Shown piece by piece: positions 1-10,880 of a stretch of 64,000 nucleotides of DNA (positions are counted from its first letter, which is position 1; every line of letters starts with the position of its first letter). The translations under genes were made by a program, and so were the position numbers. The notes beneath the pieces are model-generated. The model did not search any database, had not been told where the DNA came from, and saw only the letters and a list, made by a program, of their open reading frames with translations. Where the stretch lies: NCBI GenBank assembly GCA_964006375.1, contig OZ023264.1:15138225-15202224 (forward strand), read 5' to 3'. The DNA comes from Tillus elongatus (Eukaryota; Arthropoda; Insecta; Coleoptera; Cleridae).

Positions 1-457
1 GATTTCTGAAAACAGTTTTTTGAAAAGCGTTCGCGAGCTAAACTGCAAATTTACCGAAAATTCGCTACCATAACGCACTTACTGCGTCCAGATTTTTTCT
101 TACAAACGCATCATATTTCGACAAAAAATACAAAAACGCATTAACGAATTTGTTCTACGAAAATTAGATAAAAAAATTATACACCCCTACTCACTCCTGG
201 TCCCGTAACTTCCTTGGGGGGTGTGAACAAGACATTTTTCTTGGGGTTTGTGGATCCAGGGGGAGACCTAGGCAGGTTTCTGAAAACAGTTTTTTGAAAA
301 GCGTTCGGGAGCTAAACTGCAAATTGACCTAAAATTCGCTACCAAAACACACTTACTGCGACCAGCTTTTTTTCTTACAAACGCATCATATTTCGATAAA
401 AAATGTAAAAATGCATTAACGAATTTGTTCTACGAAAATTGGCTAAAAAAATTATAG
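1..457. repeat. Tandem duplication, period about 274 bp
   Basis: Two near-identical copies are read directly: 3-180 and 277-457, both opening with TTTCTGAAAACAG and running through GCGTTCG, AAACTGCAAAT and GAATTTGTTCTACGAAAATT. The spacer between them (about 181-276) carries TCCCGTAACTTCCTTGGGGG, which recurs near 35830 and in diverged form near 28975, so the unit belongs to a dispersed family. Each copy contains a diverged form of the ACGCACTTGCTGCGT motif (near 70-86 and 350-366). No coding potential is seen. Confidence 0.75.
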
Positions 458-479
458 ACGATTGAGCCATAAACTTCAC

Positions 480-840
480 TAAACCCACATCGAAAACATC
501 AACTTAACTAAACCGACAGCCAAAGCATCAGGGAAAGGGTCTATTTGAAATGAATTTTCTGTAAATATTTTAGTAAAATGAAGGGCAATGACTGTTGAAT
601 CTGAAATTTAAAGGTTTGCAGAACCCTCTTCTTGCCACATTTTCTTTCCACATTCCGTATTTCTTTCACGTTCTTTGCCTAAACATTGTCAATTTTGACG
701 TTTAAAATTGCGAGTTCACTCTTTAAAATACAAAAACGCTTGCTTTACTTTGTTATTTCCGGTAATAACAAACATGAAAAGGTTTTCTTTTCGTGTTTGT
801 TATTACATAATTAGTTTAGTAGAACTCATGTTATATCCTT
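480..840 (-). repeat. Internal segment of the long TA-module family
   Basis: The stretch around 530-700 matches, in reverse complement, sequence at 9660-9870; in the same orientation it matches 53600-53780 (shared landmarks: AGGGTCTATTTGAAATGAATT, ATATTTTAGTAAAATGAAG, TTTTGACGTTT). A 45-base hairpin at 763-807 has arms reading GTAATAACAAACA and TGTTTGTTATTAC. No gene is visible. Confidence 0.6.
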
Positions 841-859
841 GATAAAGGAATAAATTTTT

Positions 860-1085
<226 letters not shown>

Positions 1086-1931
1086 CAAAGCCCACGTTAA
1101 GTTGAAAGAGTTGATATCCCACCATTATAACCAGCTGCAAATAACGACAAGGGCACAGCAACCGACATCTAAAGGGCAACTCAAAATCCTAAAGAATGAT
1201 TAGAAGGGTAAAGTTGCAGATCCAACGACACAAAAATATTGTTAAAGACCAAAGACGAAGAAGAAAAAAGCGTTGCTGAACAACTTAAAAAAATATTAAA
1301 GAAATACATATTTTTCAAGATTTATAGGTACGTCTTTTTCATAAATCCATTTCAACGGAAAGTAGCATTCGCAGAGTCTTTTAGTGGTTAAAGCTGACCT
1401 CAAATATGTCGTGCACTTGTTATCTATGGAATTCAATAAGTAGCTCTGTGTCCACAAAGCGTAACCACAGATACAAAGTTCAAACAATACCAAAAATATT
1501 TCTGCGATCTCGCTTTTTGTTGCTAAAGAGATTATATTAAAAAATAGGAACGGTGTATATCTTTTATCTTCATATAGCTTATATAATAATTAGTGTATCT
1601 GGATCTTTAGATAAGAAATGTCAACTTCCCGCATACAACGCTCAGTTACATGGTTAATGAGCAGAATATCTAGGGTACCTACGTTTTTCTCTCTCAAAGT
1701 CAGAACATTTAATATGGTCTTACCTAAGTTTCTGTGACAACATGACTCTCTTAATTGCTTTATAATTTCAGGTCTGTGACTCCAACCAGCTAACCGTCGC
1801 ATAAGCTATTAAAAAGAGTCGGCTTAAAGTATCTGCCACGAGGTGACTCTTAATACGAGGGTATATTGATATCCACACTACAATGCTCGTAACTAAGCCA
1901 TTGATTGTTCTCATGCTTTTCGCTTTCTTAG
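1086..1931. other. No recognised feature
   Basis: AT-rich sequence without a family I can name. Minus-strand frames of 60-70 codons at 1590-1959 stay open, but show no motif I recognise and lie directly upstream of a truncated retrotransposon; they could be a decayed element. Confidence 0.4.
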
Positions 1932-3220
1932 TTACGACAATCCCGTCAGCGCAGATCAACTGCCGACCTCCTTTCCTTTGTCACTCATTCTTGGAACAAG
2001 TCTATGGACTTACACAGTGAATCCCAGATTGTCGCTCTAGACATATCCAAAGCATTCGACCAGGTCTCGCACGCAGCGCTGCTTAATAAACTACCGGCCT
2101 ATGGCCTACTACCAAAACTCTGTACGTGGACAGCAAATTTCCTCTCCAACCGGAGCATTTCTGTTCTCGTGGATGGCCAGTCCTCTAAACTGTATCCAAT
2201 TAATGCAGGAGTTCCTCAAAGTTCAGCTTTAGCCCCTACTTTGTTTCTCCTCCACATCAATGACCTCCTCTCTAGCACATCCAACCCAGTTCACAGTTAC
2301 GCGGACGACAGCACCCTCCACTCAAATATACAATATTCTACGCCTGTATCTTCAGCCTAATTAGATGAGGATCGCATACTCATGGAGGGTTCCGTCTCCG
2401 TGGATCTCCAAAAAATATTAGACTGGGGAAGTAGAAATCTTGTACAATTCAACCCCACCAAATCACAGTCTTGCTTTCTTTCTCATAAGAGATACACCAG
2501 CCCTAGACCCATCACAATAAACAACCAAGTTATTCAAAGTAATGAGTCCTTTTCACTTGTTGGCATTTCTGTGGATCGAAATCTCAATTGGCACCAACAT
2601 GTAGCATCAATTGCAGAAGCGGCTGCTAAGAAATTAGGTTTCCTCTTCCGGGCTCGCAAATACTTTTCACCAGCTAATCTCTATACCTTATATACTTCAC
2701 GAATAAGGCCAAACCTCAAATACTGCTCCCACATCTGAGGTGCTGCTGCCGCTTCTACACTCGCTATCCTGGACTTCATTCACAAGACCCTACCCTCACC
2801 TAAAACCTGCAATCCCTTGCCCACTGAGGTACCGTTGGTGACCTCTCTCTCCCCCTCTCTCTCTCTCTCTCTCTCTTTTATAGATATCTGCACGGGCACT
2901 GCTCAGAGGAGCTTTCTTCCATAGTTTCTCCACCTGCTGCCCCCAACAGATCTACCAGGGGAACAGAGCGAATGCACCCTTTTACTGTCCAGGTCACCAG
3001 ACATAGAACATCCTATATGCCCGCTCTTTTGTCCCGGGGACTTCCAAGTTGTGGAATTCCTTGCCGGAACATGTTTTTCCTTCTCTCCCGAACCTCCAAA
3101 CCTTCAAGTCCAGAATGAACAAGTTGCCTCTTTCCTCTTTGTGGACACCCACGGTACGATAGTATTTAGGCTGTAAGCCCTCGCCATGTGTTGAAATAAT
3201 TTTAAAAAAATAATAAAAAA
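1932..3220 (+). pseudogene. Jockey-like non-LTR retrotransposon, 5'-truncated copy A
   Basis: This is the reverse transcriptase and C-terminal end of a non-LTR element that would copy its RNA at a nicked chromosomal site. The frame begins around RSTADLL and contains VALDISKAFDQ (first catalytic Asp), a GVPQ motif and YADD (residues 99-102 counted from the Met at 2004). Two in-frame stops break it: TAA at 2358-2360, where sister copies have CAA, and TGA at 2736-2738, where a sister has TGG. After a (CT)n expansion at about 2841-2877 come the C-terminal YRY..HGHCSEEL region, a short untranslated tail with CACGGTACGATAGTATTTA, and an A-rich end at 3211-3220. Sister fragments lie at 14882, 16274 and 30205. 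The Jockey-like assignment rests on motif style. Confidence 0.85.
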
Positions 3221-3242
3221 TTGCAGATTTGCCATTTTGCAA

Positions 3243-3826
3243 CTCAGAGGCTGTTGTAGCCTTATTTGTAGATATTTCTGCGGCTTATGACAATTCTAAC
3301 TTAAGTATTTTAAATGAAAAAATGCTGAACATAGGAATTCCTAAAAAGCCCACAAGAAAAATAATTAAACTTAATTAAACTTTAAACACAAAAAAATTAA
3401 TTGGACCAAGAACAGCTAACTTCGGATTACCACAAGGGGGAATTCTAAGTCCACTCTGTATCTCATATACACGGCCGATCTTGAAAAATCTTTAGGTGCC
3501 ATCAGAGTTTTTCAGTTTGCAGATGACATATGTATATACGCCAATAATCTGAAGATCGCAGATGGGATAAGCCAACTGAATCAAGTAACTAGTAAATTAG
3601 AAATTTGGTGTGGTAATAACGGCCTAACAGTATCTGCCAACAAATCTCAATTATGCATATTTAGCACGAAACGAGTCATAGAACAACAAAATATAAAACT
3701 GGGGTCTATGAGTTATTCTGTTGTGCCTAAACTCCACTCATCTTGGAATAACACTAGACCGAAAGCTATTGTGGAGAGATCAAATAGAAAAAGTTCGGGA
3801 CGTAACAAGTGTGTTATAGTAGTGAA
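3243..3826 (+). pseudogene. Non-LTR reverse transcriptase relic, second family
   Basis: Translation shows VALFVDISAAYDNS, then GLPQGGILSPLC, then FQFADDICIYANN, which are the three signature blocks of a non-LTR reverse transcriptase. It differs in sequence from the element just upstream. A TAA interrupts the frame between the first two blocks and a frameshift separates GLPQGG from FADD, so it is inactive. It begins directly after the poly(A) of the upstream element and stops where the TA module at 3826 begins. Confidence 0.8.
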
Positions 3827-3932
3827 TTTTCATAAGAATTGTACACTATTCATCTTCATTCTTCAAATGAGCGCGATCTAGGACCCCTAGAACCCATATC
3901 CGGGGTCAGTTTCAAAGTTTCAATTTTTATAT

Positions 3933-4005
<73 letters not shown>

Positions 4006-4006
<1 letters not shown>

Positions 4007-6070
4007 CAGTGTGGAACAGCCAAATGGAATAAATTCGATAACGGATAAATGAGGACGTGTTGGGAAAAACGCTTGGACACGTCGATTTGTATTTTTAACT
4101 GCGCATCTTTTTCAAGAAAAAAAAATTATATAGGGTGCGTCATGTGACAGTGGCCAATACCAACTTTCTTATTTTAAATACAAGCCCCTGTATATTATTA
4201 ATTTTTTGGATTCTTCAGAAAATTCTAGACATAATTCATGTACAATGTCCTATACCTATCTTCAACTGTTTCGGAAATATTAAGTATTTTCAGATTTATT
4301 ACAAAAATTAACATTAAAAATAGAAAATTATTTTATTTCACAAATTCTAATAAGAAATACTGATTATTTCTTAATAATTTAAAAAAACAAAAAAAAATTA
4401 ATGTCAATGTAGTAAATGTTCAAAATGCTCGCCACGAACATCTTGGCAACATGCTAATCTGGTATAGAAATGTCTTCTAACATTACTCAACATCTCAGGC
4501 GTGACTGATCTAATCGCAAGCGTGATTCGTCTTTTTAAGTCATCTAAGTTGAGGGGCTTAGTTTTGTATACAATACTTTTGACATATCCCCACAAAAAGT
4601 AGTCTAATAGCGACAGATCAGGAGATCGTGCTGGCCATTCTATCGATCCGCGCCTCCCTATCCACCGATTTGGAAAAATTTGGTTCAGGTACTGCCGGAC
4701 ATTGATTTGGTAATGGGGCGCTGCTCCATCTTGCTGAAACCATATTTTATTGGCAGGAACTTGTGGGTTTGCTGGATCTGGATATAAGTTTGTCAAAGTT
4801 GGCACGACATTATTTTGGAGCAGTTCTAAATATTTATCCCCATTCAAGTTGCCATCAATGAAAAAGGGACCTACGATATGATTTCCAACAATTCCTGCCC
4901 AAACATTAACTTTTTCAGGAGATTGCGTATGTTCCTCTCTCATCCAATGAGGATTCTCATTAGACCAATAGCGGCAATTTTGACGATTAACATGACCGTG
5001 AAGTGTAAATGTGCTCTCATCAGAAAACAAAACATCTTCTAATTGGATCACATTGTTATCTAACATTGCCATCATTTGTTCACAAAAATACGTTCTCCTA
5101 TCGAAATCGTCCTCCATGAGCTCCTGAGTTGGTATCATTTTATAGGGATGCATTTTACTTTCCTTTAATGTTCGAAAAATTGCTGTGTGGCTAACGTTGA
5201 ATAGTTGGGCTGCTTGTCGACCAGAAGTATGTGGGTTTTCTTGAAACTCAAGCGTAATATCCAATTTCGTATCATCACTTACTGCATTGGCAGCTACTTT
5301 TTTTATCTGTCTCACATGACCAAGCTCGCGAAACTGCTTTTCTATTTTGCTAATTGTTCCTTGGGATACAGGCGGCAAATTTGGAAATTTTTCGTGAAAT
5401 AAGCGAGACACTTCCATCTGTGTCCGTGTGTTATCTCCATAACCAATCATTTGTAGAATGGTTATTTTGTGCATTTCTGTTAAATGAACCATTTTTCTGA
5501 TATTATTACGTACAGTTAACGAAATTCAAACGACAATAGCACTGACACTAATCACTACTGTCATGCAGGCAGACAACAAGTTGCTAAGGCTACGAGTTTT
5601 ATACGAACAGAAAGAAAACTGTTTTTGTTTTTGTTTCATTTCATATCAGTAAAAAGAAACGCAGGAATGGTTTTTGTTTACTTTCTCATTATCAAGAGCT
5701 GAATGGGAAATAAGTATTGAATGCAATGTAGCGAATTTGTGAAATAAAATAATTTTCTTTTTTTAATGTTAATTTTTGTAATAAATCTGAAAATACTTAA
5801 TATTTCCGAAACAGTTGAAGATAGGTATAGAACATTGTACATGAATTATGTCTAGAATTTTCTGAAGAATCCAAAAAATTTATAATATACAGGGGCTTGT
5901 GTTTAAAATAAGAAAGTTGGTATTGGCCACTGTCACATGACGCACCCTATATAATTTTTTTTTCTTGAAAAAGATGCGCAGTTAAAAATACAAATCGACG
6001 TGTTCAAGCGTTTTTCCCAACACGCGCTCATTTATCCGTTATCGAATTTATTCCATTTGGCTGTTCCACA

Positions 6071-6074
<4 letters not shown>
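4006..6074 (-). mobile_element. Full-length Tc1/mariner element, DD41D type
   Basis: The element is bounded by perfect ends ACAGTGTGGAACAG and CTGTTCCACACTGT, and by TA on both sides (4004-4005 and 6075-6076), the expected mariner target duplication. Its terminal inverted repeats are very long: left 4006-4347 and right 5733-6074, 342 bp each, with only about ten mismatches seen by eye. Between them is one open transposase gene on the minus strand. The near-identity of the repeats and the intact frame point to recent insertion into the (TA)n tract of an older repeat. Confidence 0.92.
4404..5492 (-). CDS. Mariner-family transposase, intact, 362 aa
   Basis: The enzyme would cut the element out at its inverted repeats and join it to a TA target in the nucleus. 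The N-terminal ~115 residues look like two helix-turn-helix DNA-binding units, ending in HTAIFRTLKESKMHPYK. The catalytic domain shows FSDES (Asp158), WFQQDGAAPH (Asp255) and SPDLSLLDYFLWG (Asp297). There are 41 residues between the second and third Asp, giving DD41D rather than the DD34D of classical mariner. No stop or frameshift is present and the length fits the family. ATG at 5490-5492 opens the frame (MVHLTEMHK); TAA lies about 56 bases from the inner edge of the left inverted repeat. Activity is inferred from integrity only. Confidence 0.92.
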   Translation of the reverse strand: MVHLTEMHKITILQMIGYGDNTRTQMEVSRLFHEKFPNLPPVSQGTISKIEKQFRELGHVRQIKKVAANAVSDDTKLDITLEFQENPHTSGRQAAQLFNVSHTAIFRTLKESKMHPYKMIPTQELMEDDFDRRTYFCEQMMAMLDNNVIQLEDVLFSDESTFTLHGHVNRQNCRYWSNENPHWMREEHTQSPEKVNVWAGIVGNHIVGPFFIDGNLNGDKYLELLQNNVVPTLTNLYPDPANPQVPANKIWFQQDGAAPHYQINVRQYLNQIFPNRWIGRRGSIEWPARSPDLSLLDYFLWGYVKSIVYKTKPLNLDDLKRRITLAIRSVTPEMLSNVRRHFYTRLACCQDVRGEHFEHLLH

Positions 6075-6138
<64 letters not shown>

Positions 6139-6496
6139 CACACCGATAACTCAAAAAATCATAGACCGATTTTGATAAAATTTAGCATGTGTCGTCGAAT
6201 TTTGTGAGTACCTTCTTTTTGAAAGTGGCTTGGATAAGTTCGTTAGACAGGAAAATCGGACCAGGTTTTCCAGGAAAATTTTGGGTTTTCTTTCGAAAAA
6301 AAAATTTATCTCAAAAAATAGGAAAGCTATGGTAACCAAATTTGGTAAGTAAGTTTACGACATTAAAAGGAAACTATGTACCAAAATCTATATTTATATG
6401 TTAAAAGAAAAAGAAGTTATAAAAAATATTTCGTGCCAGATCATTTCTATGAATATTCACTACCATAACGCACTTGCTGCGTCCAGACTTTTTCTA

Positions 6497-6990
6497 ATTC
6501 ACTAGAGTGAAAGTTTTGTTTTCTTTTTTTCACCCAGATACTTTTAAAATATTTCTCCAGATTTAATTTGTCTCATTTGGACTAGGAGTTACATGAATTA
6601 ACACCAATTAAAAATAATTAGAACCTTTAAATGAGTATAAAATCATTATTTTAATTTGCTTAAAGTATGTCACTTGGTTGCGAAAACTTAAAATGGTTTT
6701 TAGGGAATTTACGGAGATTGCGTTTATAATGGTTCATACTATACTATGCTATACAACATATGATACTGTACAAGATCTACCAACACTATGTCTTCAATTA
6801 GTAGAGCGCGGTCTCCTTCGGACGTGTGTAAAGTCGCCGACTTATAAGAATGTTGTGTTGAATGTATTTATGATGCCCACATTACTTTTTTTATTTTAGA
6901 AAAGGAAATTATATCTCGACTACTAAGGTCATTGACTTATATAAAGTATATAGGAAAACATTTTAAATACAATATAGGGCTATACAATAC
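6497..6990. other. No recognised feature
   Basis: AT-rich sequence. A 73-codon frame at 6678-6899 has no recognisable motif and is not called as a gene. Confidence 0.4.
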
Positions 6991-6994
6991 AACG

Positions 6995-8570
6995 ATTACA
7001 GTTAAATGTGTCCATACAGTTGGCTAGATTTTAAGAAATTTATTATGTTTTCTGTGGCAGCTGTGGCTGGGGTTACCATGGTGATATTTTCGCCTAAAAA
7101 CAACCTTCTTTGAAGTCTGTATTCAATGCACTCTGTGACAATACGCCTTGCTGAAAGGATCACATTGCAGGTGTCACAAACTGGTGGAATTTGTTGTTCG
7201 AGTAGGTACTTATGTGTGAGTGCTATGTGTCATATCCAGAGTCTTCTCAGGACGACTGGAGACCTACGACTCAGTATAAGTGTTTGGCATGGCTTAATGG
7301 TTGGTACTAATTCGTGCAGCTTGGTGGTTTGATTATTCCAGTATATTTGCCATTTGTCGTACATTACTGCTTTGACGTGCGGTCTTAATACATTGTAATG
7401 GTGACTTCTTACTCGCATGCCTTCCGGGATCGCTCTTTTAGCAGCAATATCTGCCAGCTCATTGCTTATAATGCCAGAGTGTGAGGGTACCCAAATGAAT
7501 GTAATGTGTGTGGATTGGGGTTCAAGATCATGAGCATTATTTTGTATTTCTTGGTATATGGTTCTTGGTATATAGGTTATATATTTCATTCGGTATCAAT
7601 TTAGAGTCTGTGCATATACTCTTTATGGCTTGCAGAATTGTAAAAAGTTCAGCTGTGCCAATACTGATGTCAACGGGTAATTTGGTAAGCTGCTCAGAGT
7701 AGGGCAATGTCACTATCGTTCCACCCACCCCATGTGGTGACTTAGAGGCATTGGTGTACATTCCAGTTCGGGTTTATATTCCCTTAGTGTTTCTGTAAAT
7801 ATTGTCTGCATTTTGTGTTTTGGATTGTTTAGGTGATATGAGTGATGTGTTACAGTCTATTTTTAGTCGCGGCCATGTTGGTGTATGTATTTGATTTCCG
7901 ATTTTCACTGGTTTCTGTGAAATAGATTTCGCAGATGTCTTTTATTATTTCTGATGTAAGACGTGGTTTTTCGGTGGGGTTGAACCGCTGATGGCTGTGG
8001 CATTGGGTGTCAGTTAGGACTGAGCAAACAGGATTATTTGCTGGAAGATAAATTCTTAAAGCATATGTCAAAATTAGCAATTGCCGTCTTAAAAAGAGTG
8101 GCAGCTCATTTGACTCTCTCTACATACGGGTTGCAGAACTTGTTCCAAAGACACCGAGACATAGCCTCATAGCTGTATTCTGTATGGTATTTAGTGGTTT
8201 AAGTGTGGTTTTACTTGCATTTTCATAAACTTTGCACCATAGTCTATTTTAGATCGAACTGGTGTTCTGTATAAGCTAATCAAAATTGATTCTTCCGCTC
8301 CCCAGTTGTAATGAGCTACGGCTTTGAAACCATTCATTCTGCTAGCACATTCCGTTCTAGTATGATTTATTTGATGCTTCCATGTCAGTTTTGTATCAAA
8401 TATAACACCCAGGAATTTGTGATGGTCCGCTCTGGAAAGCGCTGCACTGTTTAGTATAAGCTTAGGAACAATTTCTTGGTTGAGCTTTCGACTGAATAAC
8501 ATATATTTAGTTTTCTCTGCTGAGAATTTGTAACCTATGTATCTTGTCCATTGTTTTAAATCCTTAAACC
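6995..8570 (-). pseudogene. Non-LTR retrotransposon: RT end, RNase H and C-terminal finger, decayed
   Basis: Read on the minus strand from 8570: FSAEKTKYMLFSRK and KFLGVIFDTKLTWKHQI (end of the reverse transcriptase), an intermediate region near 8080-7850, then RNase H (YTNASKS, where Asp would be expected at the N; IGTAELFTILQAI; ITFIWVPSHSGI followed by NELADIAA). The end near 7230-7120 carries a Cys-rich stretch, PPVCDTCNVI with a downstream TECIEY, typical of I- or R1-type elements. Several frameshifts and stops break it and the 5' part is missing, cut off where a TA-module fragment starts at about 8575. Clade is uncertain. Confidence 0.85.
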
Positions 8571-8574
8571 AATT

Positions 8575-8800
8575 ACCTTCCTTTCGGGAGTGGCTTGGAT
8601 AAGTTCGTTAGTCAGAAAAATCCGCCTAAGTTTTCCCGGAACATTTTGGGTTTTCTTTCGAAAAAAATTCACCGGAAATAACAAAGCAAGCGCAACCAAA
8701 TTTGGTACGCTGGCTTCTGTCATTAAGAGTATCATATGTACCAAAATTCATATCTCTATCTTAGAATACAAAAACGTTAGAGGTAAATTAATTCCTAATT
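8575..8800 (+). repeat. TA-module right-flank fragment lacking the TA tract
   Basis: Contains GGGAGTGGCTTGGATAAG, TTCGTTAGTCAGAAAAATC and TTTGGGTTTTCTTTCG, matching the right block at 6225-6300 and 44540-44620. It abuts the retrotransposon relic, whose 5' end it truncates. Confidence 0.7.
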
Positions 8801-9340
8801 AATTACATCTGATTGAAGAGTTGAAACGTCAAAATTGATTGATCAGAATGTGAGTGAAAAATACTACAAGAAATGACTAACAAGCTCCTAGATATGTGTC
8901 TAGGTCGTTATTTTCCTTGATTTTGTTAAAATATGAGCAAAAAATCCATTGTAAATCAAAATGGTTTTGTGTAAAACGTTGAATAAAACGTTGAAAAATT
9001 AACATGTATTATGGTTATACCTGCTAGTAAATATATGTCGAGCGTAGCTCAGTGGTCTAATTCCCTGCACATCCTATAATCGACTCCTACATGACGAGGT
9101 CCAATCCTAGTTAGTGACTTTACATTTTATCAATTTTTTTTAAGTTTCATTTCACTTTACAGTTATCTAATCAGATTGTTGTTATTCCGATGAATTTTTT
9201 AGCGTGTTTTTGTATAAAAAATAATTTGATGAAGAGGAGATGAAAGTTTTAAGACTTAATTCAATTTGAATAGCACATCTAGTTGTTTGTTCTTGCTCTA
9301 ACTTAGTGAAACCGTTCCATATTTAATACAGTCGTAGGCT
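8800..9340 (+). repeat. Repeat shared with 44745-45310, with a tRNA-like core
   Basis: Landmarks common to both copies are GAAATGACTAACAAGCTCCT, TCCGATGAATTTTTTAGCG, TTTTAAGACTTAATTCAATT and TAGTGAAACCGTTCCATA. Position 9042-9112 contains a good A box (TAGCTCAGTGG) and a weak B box (AGGTCCAATCC). Confidence 0.7.
9040..9113 (+). other. tRNA-like sequence with A and B box
   Basis: GTAGCTCAGTGGTCTAATT matches a pol III A box well and GAGGTCCAATCC resembles a B box at roughly the right distance. I cannot fold a full cloverleaf, and the matching segment near 45000-45070 lacks the A box. It is most likely a decayed tRNA-derived piece of a repeat rather than a working tRNA gene. Confidence 0.35.
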
Positions 9341-9359
9341 TTTCCTGTGGCCTCACAAG

Positions 9360-9488
9360 TGCTGGTTTTAGTGAATTTTCCTTTAAAAAAATCACTAACG
9401 AGAAGATCCCGACTTTTAAATTTAGAATTTTTTTTTTTCAAATGAGCGAGAACTAGGGCACCTAGAACCCATATCCAGTGTCAGTTTC

Positions 9489-9551
<63 letters not shown>
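9360..9551 (+). repeat. TA module, left half, (TA)n 9492-9551
   Basis: Starts with the AGTGAATTTTC hairpin, then CAAATGAGCGAGAACTAGGG, AACCCATATCCAGTGTCAG and a pure (TA)n tract. The following sequence (AAAGGGTGAACAATTTACC) is not the usual right block. Confidence 0.75.
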
Positions 9552-9554
<3 letters not shown>

Positions 9555-9559
9555 GGTGA

Positions 9560-10465
9560 ACAATTTACCAAAATTTAGGTCTGTAAGTTTAAATACAAAA
9601 AGTTAGAGGCATTTGAGGAAAAAAAATGGGGTTTTCCTCAAAACGTAAACAGTCGCGATATGAAACGTCAAAATTGACAACATTTAGGCAAAGAACCTGA
9701 AAGAAATACGGATTATGTAAAGAGTGTTCTGCAAACCCTTAAGTTTCAGCTTCAACCATCATTGCCCTTCATTTTACTAAAATATTTCCAGAAAATTCAT
9801 TTCAAATAGATTCTTTCTCTGATGCTTTGGCAGTAGTTTTAGTTCATGGTTTAACGGTCTATAATTTGTAGCTAATTTTCCTAGAAAAAGGTCGTTATTG
9901 AGGAGACCGCGGCTATTGAATTCTGAAAAGCTTTCTTCAAATGAGCGCAAACTAGGCCCTCTAGAATCCATATCCGGGTTTACTTTCTGTTTACTTATAT
10001 ACAGGGTGACGCATTTCTACGGTAAAGCTTAATATAATTGTCATTATGCAAGATACGAGAAAAAATTGTATACATTACCTATAGGGTGTCTTAAGCTGCA
10101 TCTTATAAAATTATGTTGACAATCACAGCATGGCCCTTAAGTCGTTGGTGATACATAAAATGTTTTTTTGAAACATTCCATATTGCATCTGTACATTTTT
10201 CATCGAAATATGATGCTTGTTTGTAAAAAAAAATCGAGACGCAGTTAGTGCGTTTTGGTAGCGAAGTTTCATTAAACGCTTCAAAATTCAATAACGTAAT
10301 TTGATATTAACCTAAGGTTGGTCAGCTAGGAAACAAGTTTTTTTTACTATATAGGTTATACCGGTGACCAAATTGATGCCTGCTTGCATTAAAGAGACAT
10401 TTGCTATTAAACATATTTTTATGAAAATTCACTTCCATAACGCACTTGCTGCGTCCAGACTTTTT
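9560..10465 (+). repeat. Long internal segment and third module part
   Basis: 9650-9870 repeats the segment at 540-700 in the opposite orientation. 9890-9995 is a second left block (GAGCGCAAACTAGGCCCTC, CATATCCGGGTTTAC) whose TA tract has shrunk to TATATA. 9998-10465 starts CAGGGTGACGCATTTCTAC, repeats in 42564-43083 and in reverse in 53058-53530, and ends with ACGCACTTGCTGCGTCCAGA. No coding sequence is evident. Confidence 0.65.
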
Positions 10466-10880
10466 ACCTTTGAAGCAAATAACCAAATCATCAGGATATA
10501 AAATATGTTTGACACGTTCCACTATTTTGCTTCCAACGATAGCAATCTGGAAAACGGTTGGGCTTAAAACTGACCCCTGTGGCACCCCGTTTTCTTGTAC
10601 CTAGCTGTTATAAAAAGTGCCATTTACCCTTACTTTGCATGTTCTTGTTTTAGTAAGTTATCTATAAGGTTCAGGATGTTACCGTTTAATTTCCAATCAA
10701 TTAGCCTTTGTGTTATAAGGCGCCTCGATGTTGTGTCAAACGCCCCTTCTATATCAACAAATATGGCTACTAGTTCCTGTCCCCTTAAATAAGCATTCTG
10801 TATTTCAGTTTGCAGAAGAACATGGTAGATCCGTCTGGTCTGAACCCTGCTTGAAATTCTGAAAGTAAATCCCACATTAC
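10466..10880 (-). pseudogene. Non-LTR reverse transcriptase relic
   Basis: On the minus strand FQAGFRPDGST, VAIFVDIEGAFDTTS, PQGSVLSPTVF and a degenerate YPDD box (the family usually has FADD or YADD) appear in order. FQAGFR lies in a different frame from VAIFVDIEGAFD, and another shift precedes PQGSVLSP. The downstream part is replaced at 10465 by the terminal motif of a TA module, so the module or a recombination event truncated it. Confidence 0.8.

Larger units (their letters stand above)
3826..6496 (+). repeat. TA module split by a mariner insertion
   Basis: Left half 3826-4005: GTGAATTTT start, the GAGCGCGATCTAGGACCCCT block, the CCATATCCGGGGTCAGTTTC block and a (TA)n tract. Right half 6075-6496: remaining (TA)n, GTATCACACCGATAACTC, a GTGGCTTGGATAAGTTCG block and the terminal ACGCACTTGCTGCGTCCAGA. 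The two halves join into one complete module once 4006-6074 is removed, so the mariner is the younger insertion. Confidence 0.8.

Noticed and set aside
1590..1959. Two adjoining minus-strand frames of 63-70 codons
   Set aside because: No family motif; could be chance or the remnant of an unrecognised element.
9040..9113. Functional tRNA gene
   Set aside because: The A box is good, but the B box is weak and no cloverleaf could be drawn; it lies inside a duplicated repeat.
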